This document shows, piece after piece, positions 1-3,894 of a stretch of DNA of 5,492 bases (positions are counted from its first letter, which is position 1; each line of letters starts with the position of its first letter). The position numbers and the translations under genes were made by a program. The stretch comes from Leptolyngbyaceae cyanobacterium CSSed165cm_216 (GTDB taxonomy: Bacteria > Cyanobacteriota > Cyanobacteriia > Phormidesmidales > Phormidesmidaceae). The DNA lies in contig SLIY01000225.1 in the NCBI GenBank assembly GCA_007135385.1, positions 1 to 5,492 on the forward strand, read 5' to 3'. The notes beneath the pieces were generated by a model. That model was not told the origin of the DNA. It saw only the letters and a list, made by a program, of their open reading frames with translations, and made no database searches.

Positions 1-79
1 CTGAAGCTCCTAGCTGAACCTCATTCAAGCTAGATGAATGTGAATCAACCATAGGCTCTTGCAGAAATACGCGTTTCAA
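1..79 (-). CDS. 5' end of an unidentified gene, TTG start
   Basis: This is the first 26 codons of a minus-strand gene that runs off the left edge of the window. The start is chosen from a perfect AGGAGG (87-92) placed 7 nt before a TTG codon (79-77). The frame is open from there to the edge and an in-frame TGA lies a short way upstream. The product begins (M)KRVFLQEPMVDSHSSSLNEVQ. An ATG at codon 10 (52-50) is an alternative start but lacks a comparable ribosome binding site. The N-terminus is polar and Ser-rich, with no evident signal peptide or membrane segment. I do not recognise the family and assign no function. The long upstream region (80-925) would be its leader and promoter. Confidence 0.55.
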   Translation of the reverse strand, partial: MKRVFLQEPMVDSHSSSLNEVQLGAS

Positions 80-86
80 GGAACGA

Positions 87-92
87 CCTCCT
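87..92 (-). promoter_or_regulatory. Strong Shine-Dalgarno AGGAGG for the gene leaving the left edge
   Basis: AGGAGG on the minus strand is followed by 7 nt and then TTG at 79-77. It is the best ribosome binding site in the window, and it fixes the start of a gene of which only 26 codons are present. Confidence 0.6.
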
Positions 93-201
93 GTAAACCA
101 GCGCTCAACGAATCAACTTCGATTGAACTTTTCCACCCACCGGATTGCCAACCTTGAGCCCTTCGTAGAGCGACGAGTCAACATCCTAAATGGCGAGCAG
201 A

Positions 202-230
202 ACATTAGCATTACAATAACCGTGAATCAA
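202..230 (-). promoter_or_regulatory. Candidate sigma-70 type promoter
   Basis: On the minus strand TTGATT (230-225) is followed by a 17-nt spacer and TAATGT (207-202). A TG dinucleotide sits one base before the -10 hexamer, as in extended -10 promoters. It would drive the gene starting at 79 with a leader of roughly 115 nt. Matches to consensus are partial (4/6 and 3/6), so this is a candidate only. Confidence 0.28.
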
Positions 231-246
231 CCAAACCCTTTTGACT

Positions 247-260
247 AGGTAACATTACCT
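247..260. promoter_or_regulatory. Perfect 6-bp inverted repeat, possible operator
   Basis: AGGTAA and TTACCT are separated by CA. The site lies just upstream of the candidate promoter at 202-230, about 170 nt before the TTG start at 79. Its position and symmetry would suit a dimeric regulator. The spacing does not match the NtcA consensus GTA-N8-TAC, and no regulator can be named. Confidence 0.3.
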
Positions 261-424
261 TGTCCAAGTGGCTTAAGCAAGTTTACATGAGTGCTCTAAA
301 AAAGCAATCCCTCACGATTCTTACCGCTTATTCCCAGTGAAGCCAAGCTTAACAGGGAACTTTGCTAACTCAACATACAGGTTTAACCCCTAAAAGAATT
401 TTTCCGCAAGCGTATTCTCCCTGA

Positions 425-530
425 CCCGGCTCCAGCCTGAAAGGCCTATTTTCAGGTGGATCGGGGTGGCAACATTCTTGACTTGCGAGAGCTGAAAGCC
501 TTCCATAGCAAGGATATTCGGGGATCAAGA
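425..530. repeat. Nested inverted repeats, possible structured RNA
   Basis: Two adjacent foldable units are visible. The first (425-466) has arms CCTGAAA and TTTCAGG within a longer CCA...TGG stem with a single bulged G. It is extended by CCC/GGG across an internal loop. The second (476-530) has TCTTGA/TCAAGA enclosing CTTGC/GCAAG (482-486 with 508-512), with a small GCT-GAA-AGC hairpin inside. Neither is followed by a U-tract on either strand. No known RNA family was recognised. Confidence 0.35.
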
Positions 531-762
531 CAGCCCTAAGGCGGAGTTATGTATCTATTCAACTAATCCCATAAGTCTGTGACAGGTCTGAGCCATATAA
601 ATTTCTTATCTAGCCATGGCCTATTTTGTATCCCCGACAACTTCAAAATTTTTGTAGGCGCTTTCAGTTCTGCGGCTAGACCTCTAAGCCCCTGATTCAG
701 AGGCATGAAACCTGATTTAAGCCTAGATTTGAAGCGGAGCGCAAGGGGAGTTGCTGCTCTCC

Positions 763-831
763 ACTGGCCCAGGGGTGAGAGGCATGCGAGCCTCGCCCCC
801 CATCTGGCGTAGCCCTCTATGCTGGGCCAGT
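763..831. repeat. Three-way-junction palindrome downstream of trmL
   Basis: A perfect 9-bp outer stem, ACTGGCCCA (763-771) with TGGGCCAGT (823-831), encloses two hairpins. Hairpin A (772-799) starts at the base next to the outer stem: GGGGTGAG pairs with CTCGCCCC (one G-T wobble), and two further pairs lie beyond a bulge. Hairpin B (807-822) is GCGTAG-CCCT-CTATGC (one wobble) and abuts the other side of the outer stem. The linker 800-806 is the only unpaired junction segment. It lies about 95 nt past the trmL stop codon. It could be a 3'-end structure, a small ncRNA or a palindromic repeat unit. Its strand of action is unknown. Confidence 0.5.
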
Positions 832-925
832 TACGCTTATTACTGCTTGTGGATGGAGTTGAACCAGCGTTACCCTGCCCTTTCATAGAGGCGATCGCCA
901 TGAGTTTTTCAGGCCCTAGCCGCTG

Positions 926-1399
926 TCAGGAATGATAGAGGGGGGAAAATTGAAGCTGCCGCAACGCCTCAAAAAGCCCAATGGCAGCGCTGGTGGCTAA
1001 GTTGAGACTTCTAACAGCTGAGCGGGCCATGGGAATGGTGACGGTTTCATCGCAGGCCGCCAGTATCGTCTGGGGTAGCCCCTCAGTTTCACTGCCAAAT
1101 AGCAGCCAATCGGTAGGGCGATAGTCTAGCTCTATATAGCTACATCGCCCCTTGGTACTAAAGGCGATGGTGCGTCCGCCCTGCTGCTGCTGCTGGGCAT
1201 GGAACTGCGCCCAGTCGTCATAAAGGGCTAGATCGACCTGAGGCCAGTAGTCTAGACCAGCTCGCTTGAGATAGCGGTCGCTGAGTTCAAACCCTAAGGG
1301 GCCTACCAAGTGGAGCGGCGTGTGCGTTGCGGCACAGGTGCGAGCAACATTGCCAGTATTGGGGGGGATTTGAGGCGTAACCAACACAAGATGGGGCAT
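926..1399 (-). CDS. trmL: tRNA (cytidine/uridine-2'-O-)-methyltransferase TrmL, SPOUT family
   Basis: The product transfers a methyl group from S-adenosylmethionine to the 2'-OH of the wobble nucleotide (position 34) of leucine tRNAs, in the cytoplasm. At 157 residues it has the usual TrmL length (E. coli TrmL is also 157). SPOUT motif 1 is visible as PPNTGNVAR (12-20), motif 2 as LLFGSETEGLP (99-109), and motif 3 as IPM with VRSLNLATSAAIG (122-141). The last two form the trefoil knot that binds S-adenosylmethionine. The ATG at 1399 is chosen because the protein then begins MPHLVLVTPQIPPNTGN, as family members do. A TTG at 1438 would add 13 residues without support. No clear Shine-Dalgarno precedes the ATG. 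A run of five Gln (69-73), encoded mostly by CAG, lies on a probable surface loop. It follows gshA on the same strand at a 197-nt distance, so it probably has its own promoter. Confidence 0.92.
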   Translation of the reverse strand: MPHLVLVTPQIPPNTGNVARTCAATHTPLHLVGPLGFELSDRYLKRAGLDYWPQVDLALYDDWAQFHAQQQQQGGRTIAFSTKGRCSYIELDYRPTDWLLFGSETEGLPQTILAACDETVTIPMARSAVRSLNLATSAAIGLFEALRQLQFSPLYHS

Positions 1400-1596
1400 G
1401 GCAGCAGGAATAAACCACGAACAAAATTTGATCGGCAAAACGAGACGAAAGTCTAGGAGCTATAGATTTTATTAATACTTTCTTTTGGGTGGGCCAGCCA
1501 CCCTCCCAATCGCTGAACTGACTAGAAAACTCTGGCCAATAGAAAAGCTTAGCTTATAGCCCGTATAAATACGGCAAAGGTAATGGCAGTCTAAAT
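1400..1596 (-). other. gshA-trmL intergenic region with two hairpins and an AT-rich box
   Basis: This 197-nt spacer holds a perfect palindrome CCGTAT-AA-ATACGG (1561-1574) 22 bases past the gshA stop. It also holds a GC-rich hairpin GGGTGG-GCCAG-CCACCC (1487-1503). On the minus strand the second hairpin is followed by an A/T-rich stretch with TAAAAT (1471-1466), a plausible -10 box for trmL (5/6), although no good -35 lies 17 nt upstream. The first hairpin could end the gshA transcript, but no clean U-tract follows it directly. Confidence 0.4.
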
Positions 1597-2748
1597 CTAG
1601 GCCGCGCAGGGTTCACAGAGGTCCCTGGCAAGTCGCCCTTCATGGGTGCCGACGGCCACGATCGCCCCTTGAATAACTTGCTGGACCGACTGCCCTGACT
1701 CGTACTGCCGCAGCCAACGTTGGGCTTCGTTGCCTTCCCGGAGAATTTTCTTGACCGGGCTGAGAAAGCAGCTGATGCCATGGGCTTTGGCGATGGGCCA
1801 CACCTGATCGTAGAGCTGTTGAACCCAATCTCGAGCCAGAATCGGGCGACCATCCTGCCAGTGGTGTAGTTCAGCGTCCAGACTATGCTTAGCCGCAGCC
1901 ATTTCGTTGGCATCACTGAGGGCAACTAAGGCTTGATTGCGGGTGGCCCTGGGTAGGGTGCTCATGACTAAGGGATCCAAATCTGGATTAGCTATTAGCT
2001 GCATGAGCCGGGCTTCTAGCAGTGCTGTAACCGCTAACAGAGCAATAGGATCGCTGATTAAGTCGCAAATGCGCATTTCCAGGCGATTGAGATTATAGGG
2101 ACGGCGATCGCCGTTAGGCCGAACCGAGGACCACAAATGGCGCACATTCTGCATGGTGCCTGCCGCTAGTTGCGCTTCCATCCAGCGGATGTGATGTTCG
2201 TGGCTTTCAAATAGGGGAACAACAGCCGGGGTTTTCGGAAACACCTGCCAGCGGCTGGAGTGATAGCCGGTCACTTTGCCGGCCAAAAATGGTGAGGCGG
2301 CGCTAAGGGCTAAATACAGAGGGGCTTCTACACGCACCAAGCGACAGGCCCGCATCAAGATTTCTGGATCGGAAATGCCAATATTAATGTGGATGCTGGC
2401 GGTGACTACAGTGGTGCCATAGGTCTGCTCGATATAGGCATGGTAAGGATTACCTGGATCCGATCGATGGAATGTATTAGTGTCTCCTAGGGCGAGGGTG
2501 CTCCCCGGTACCAGGGTATAGTTGCCCAGTCCCTTCAGGTACTGTCGGAGTTCGTGGCGGGGCCGCACCAGTTCACACAGTAGTTTTTCATACTGGCATA
2601 GGGGCGGGGTGGTGTATTCGACATTGCGGCTGTCGGGCTCTCGCACAAAGCCATTTAGGTCGGCCACAACCCGGTCGGAGAGGCCAACAATCTCCCCGGC
2701 TGGGGTGCCGGTATACATTTCTACTTCAAAGCCTTTTGACAGCAGCAC
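1597..2748 (-). CDS. gshA: Glutamate-cysteine ligase, cyanobacterial type
   Basis: This cytoplasmic enzyme joins L-glutamate to L-cysteine with ATP to give gamma-glutamylcysteine, the first and rate-limiting step of glutathione synthesis. The 383-residue product has the length of cyanobacterial GshA proteins (about 380). It opens with the characteristic LLSKGFEVEMYTG (2-14), followed by FVREPDSRNVEYTTPP (34-49), a family signature. Further conserved-looking blocks are ASIHINIGISD (117-127), GYHSSRW (161-167), and the segment from HLWSSVRPNG (204-213) through NRLEMRICDLISDP (221-234), expected to contribute to the active site. The GTG at 2748-2746 is chosen because GAGGA (2758-2754) lies 5 nt before it and the product then starts at the family's conserved N-terminus. 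The frame stays open up to 2850, but that 34-residue extension has no family character and would cross a palindrome. It follows rnhA on the same strand, 108 nt after its stop. The stop codon is TAG. Confidence 0.93.
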   Translation of the reverse strand: MLLSKGFEVEMYTGTPAGEIVGLSDRVVADLNGFVREPDSRNVEYTTPPLCQYEKLLCELVRPRHELRQYLKGLGNYTLVPGSTLALGDTNTFHRSDPGNPYHAYIEQTYGTTVVTASIHINIGISDPEILMRACRLVRVEAPLYLALSAASPFLAGKVTGYHSSRWQVFPKTPAVVPLFESHEHHIRWMEAQLAAGTMQNVRHLWSSVRPNGDRRPYNLNRLEMRICDLISDPIALLAVTALLEARLMQLIANPDLDPLVMSTLPRATRNQALVALSDANEMAAAKHSLDAELHHWQDGRPILARDWVQQLYDQVWPIAKAHGISCFLSPVKKILREGNEAQRWLRQYESGQSVQQVIQGAIVAVGTHEGRLARDLCEPCAA

Positions 2749-2778
2749 AGTTTTCCTCACTGGGCAAAGCACTCTATA

Positions 2779-2808
2779 TAAATAGTATGGGCAGGGGACC
2801 CTGGTCAT
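2779..2808 (-). promoter_or_regulatory. Weak candidate promoter for gshA
   Basis: ATGACC (2808-2803), an 18-nt spacer and TATTTA (2784-2779) read on the minus strand, about 30 nt before the GTG start. The AT-rich block TATTTATATA stands out in a GC-rich spacer. The -35 overlaps one arm of the palindrome at 2794-2848, so structure or a bound protein there could affect initiation. The match to consensus is modest. Confidence 0.25.
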
Positions 2809-2848
2809 AGATGCCGTGACCAGATACCCTGACCAACAGGGGGTCCCC
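2794..2848. repeat. Three-way-junction palindrome between rnhA and gshA
   Basis: Perfect outer arms GGGGACCC (2794-2801) and GGGTCCCC (2841-2848) enclose hairpin A, CTGGTCA (2801-2807) with TGACCAG (2817-2823), and hairpin B, CCTG-ACCAA-CAGG (2828-2840). The junction linker is ATAC. The outer stem can be drawn with 7 or 8 pairs because base 2801 can join either helix. It begins 8 nt past the rnhA stop codon and lies upstream of gshA. No U-tract follows on the minus strand, so it is not a classical intrinsic terminator. It may still mark the rnhA 3' end or form part of the gshA leader. Confidence 0.5.
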
Positions 2849-2856
2849 AACGGGAT

Positions 2857-3366
2857 TTACAAACTGGCAAAGGTGGGCAAATCAGCCGTTTGTAGATCAA
2901 TGGAACGCCCTGTAGCAAACGCTCGGGCGATGGTGTCACAGCGTTCGTTGCCAGGGTCACCAGCATGACCCCGCACATAAATCCACTGCACCGGACGATC
3001 CAGGGTTTGATTCACCTCTGTATGGAGCTGATCCATTATTTCCCACAGATCGCGGTTGAGCACCGGCTTTTTGGCAGAGTTTACCCAACCCCGGCGTTTC
3101 CAGCCAGCGATCCATTGGGTGATGCCCTTCAGCACGTATTCGCTGTCGGTGTGGAGGGTAATGGGCTGGGTTTGGCCACTGTCGCGCAGCAGGGTTAACC
3201 CGGCGATCGCCGCCTGCATTTCCATCCGATTGTTGGTGGTTTGGGCAGCGCGACCACCAAGTTCGTGGACCCCCCCCTCGACCAAGTACAACACGGTGCC
3301 CCAGCCCCCTGGCCCAGGATTTCCGGAGCAAGCACCATCGGTGTAAATTTTTTGAATGATTGACAT
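2857..3366 (-). CDS. rnhA: Ribonuclease HI
   Basis: This enzyme cuts the RNA strand of RNA-DNA hybrids, removing R-loops and RNA primers. The 169-residue product has the full RNase H fold signature. The catalytic acids are D10 (in YTDGACSGNPGPGGWG), E49 (in NNRMEM), D74 (in LHTDSEYV) and D144 (in NERCDTIA). The accessory histidine is H134 (in VRGHAG). The basic WKRRGWVNSAKKPVLNRDLW segment (89-108) matches the substrate-binding handle of E. coli-type RNase HI. The ATG at 3366 is chosen because it gives the standard N-terminus with D10. The frame is open another 65 codons upstream (to 3561), but that stretch has no RNase H features and holds several palindromes. The Shine-Dalgarno is weak. It is transcribed away from dnaX and precedes gshA by 108 nt. 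Confidence 0.95.
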   Translation of the reverse strand: MSIIQKIYTDGACSGNPGPGGWGTVLYLVEGGVHELGGRAAQTTNNRMEMQAAIAGLTLLRDSGQTQPITLHTDSEYVLKGITQWIAGWKRRGWVNSAKKPVLNRDLWEIMDQLHTEVNQTLDRPVQWIYVRGHAGDPGNERCDTIARAFATGRSIDLQTADLPTFASL

Positions 3367-3639
3367 AGTTACGCTCGTTGTGAAGACATGTTGCCTCAGC
3401 CAATTAGGCCCTGAGGTGAAGATGGGAAATGGGCACTTTAGGAGCAAAGACCCTGGTGCTGTGACTTGACCTACATCTGAGGTCAACACCACTGCTGGAG
3501 TTGGGTCGATCAGACAGATCTCTGTCAGTTTCAGCTTCATACGAACTGACTCGATATGCACTGATCACAGCCGCTCCGTAACCAGTGGTCTAGGTGTACC
3601 TACTGATTTATGACATTTTTCAATCGCTAGGTCAGTCCC
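3367..3639. promoter_or_regulatory. Palindrome-rich leader upstream of rnhA
   Basis: This 273-nt spacer between rnhA and the small plus-strand frame holds three inverted repeats. The first is CCTCAGCC with GGCCCTGAGG (3394-3416), starting 28 nt before the rnhA ATG. The second is TTGACCT with AGGTCAA (3466-3486, 7-nt spacer), a symmetric operator-like site. The third is GACAGA-TC-TCTGTC (3513-3526). A weak -35/-10 pair (CTGACC, 17 nt, CATAAA) reads on the minus strand around 3607-3635. Which of these control rnhA cannot be told from sequence. Confidence 0.35.
3466..3486. repeat. Perfect 7-bp inverted repeat TTGACCT / AGGTCAA
   Basis: The arms at 3466-3472 and 3480-3486 are separated by 7 nt. 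The centre-to-centre spacing of 14 bp and full symmetry would suit a dimeric DNA-binding protein, or a short hairpin in the rnhA leader. GGTG (3455-3458) and CACC (3487-3490) can extend the stem beyond a one-sided bulge. Confidence 0.35.
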
Positions 3640-3822
3640 ATGATGCTACGAGAGTTGGCTGGATTTGAAGCCTGTTGGCTAGATCTTAAGGATATTTACC
3701 CCACCAACCGTCAGGATAATCGGCTAATTGCCCACGCCATGGGGCAACTGGTAGACGGTTTTGAAAAACCGGCCCAAGTGGAACAGGCGATGCCGGATTG
3801 TGCCAAGATATGGCAACCCTGA
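3640..3822 (+). CDS. Small hypothetical frame, possible transposase remnant
   Basis: This is a 60-codon frame with an ATG start and a TGA stop. A weak AGG lies upstream of the ATG. I do not recognise a family with confidence. The pattern around residues 15-50 (DLKD, then R, then NRLIAHAMGQL, then AQVEQAMPDCAKIWQ) vaguely resembles the N-terminal DNA-binding region of Tn5-like transposases (D-L-x-D, R-L, A-x-x-L, P-x-A). No DDE catalytic domain follows, because the frame stops and dnaX starts 72 nt later. It could be a decayed insertion-sequence end, a small unknown protein, or a chance frame. No terminal inverted repeats were identified. Confidence 0.25.
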   Translation: MMLRELAGFEACWLDLKDIYPTNRQDNRLIAHAMGQLVDGFEKPAQVEQAMPDCAKIWQP

Positions 3823-3864
3823 TCATCGAGTGATCTATGGCTAAGCCTGGGGGCCATAGGGCCA
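3811..3864. repeat. Hairpin cluster across the end of the small frame, before dnaX
   Basis: Hairpin GATCA-TCGAG-TGATC (3821-3835) is followed directly by ATGG (3837-3840) pairing with CCAT (3854-3857). CCCT (3817-3820) can pair with AGGG (3858-3861), and TGG/CCA can extend this beyond a bulge. The drawing is again a three-way junction, but the outer stem is short and this could be chance. It ends 31 nt before the dnaX ATG and may lie in its leader. Confidence 0.25.
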
Positions 3865-3894
3865 GGGGACCATGGGGCAAGGTATCTTAGTGCT

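Larger units (their letters stand above)
80..925. other. 846-base region without a convincing gene
   Basis: This stretch lies between the 3' end of trmL and the gene that starts at 79. The part from 80 to about 620 looks more A+T-rich than the coding regions and has only short frames. It holds the candidate promoter and palindrome near 200-260, an 11-bp direct repeat (gtgaatcaacc at 40-50 and 222-232), a structured segment at 425-530, and the three-way-junction palindrome at 763-831. A 112-codon minus-strand frame (901-563) crosses the latter but looks fortuitous. I saw no tRNA, tmRNA, RNase P RNA or SRP RNA signature. Confidence 0.6.

Noticed and set aside
855..865. tRNA T-arm-like GGTTCAACTCC on the minus strand
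   Set aside because: The T stem has a mismatch, and no matching acceptor, D arm or anticodon arm lies upstream.
563..901. 112-codon minus-strand frame just after trmL
   Set aside because: No ribosome binding site and no recognisable family. It runs through the 763-831 palindrome, and its composition looks like translated non-coding DNA.
1554..1925. 123-codon minus-strand frame overlapping the gshA 3' end
   Set aside because: It is an out-of-frame shadow of gshA, whose own frame carries the conserved family motifs.
2749..2850. 34-codon upstream extension of gshA
   Set aside because: Family members start at the LLSKGFEVEMY block, where a GTG with a well-placed GAGGA is present. The extension covers a palindrome and a promoter-like box.
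3367..3561. In-frame 65-codon extension of rnhA upstream of the chosen ATG
   Set aside because: RNase HI starts at the chosen ATG in the family. The extension lacks conserved motifs and a good Shine-Dalgarno, and it crosses several palindromes.
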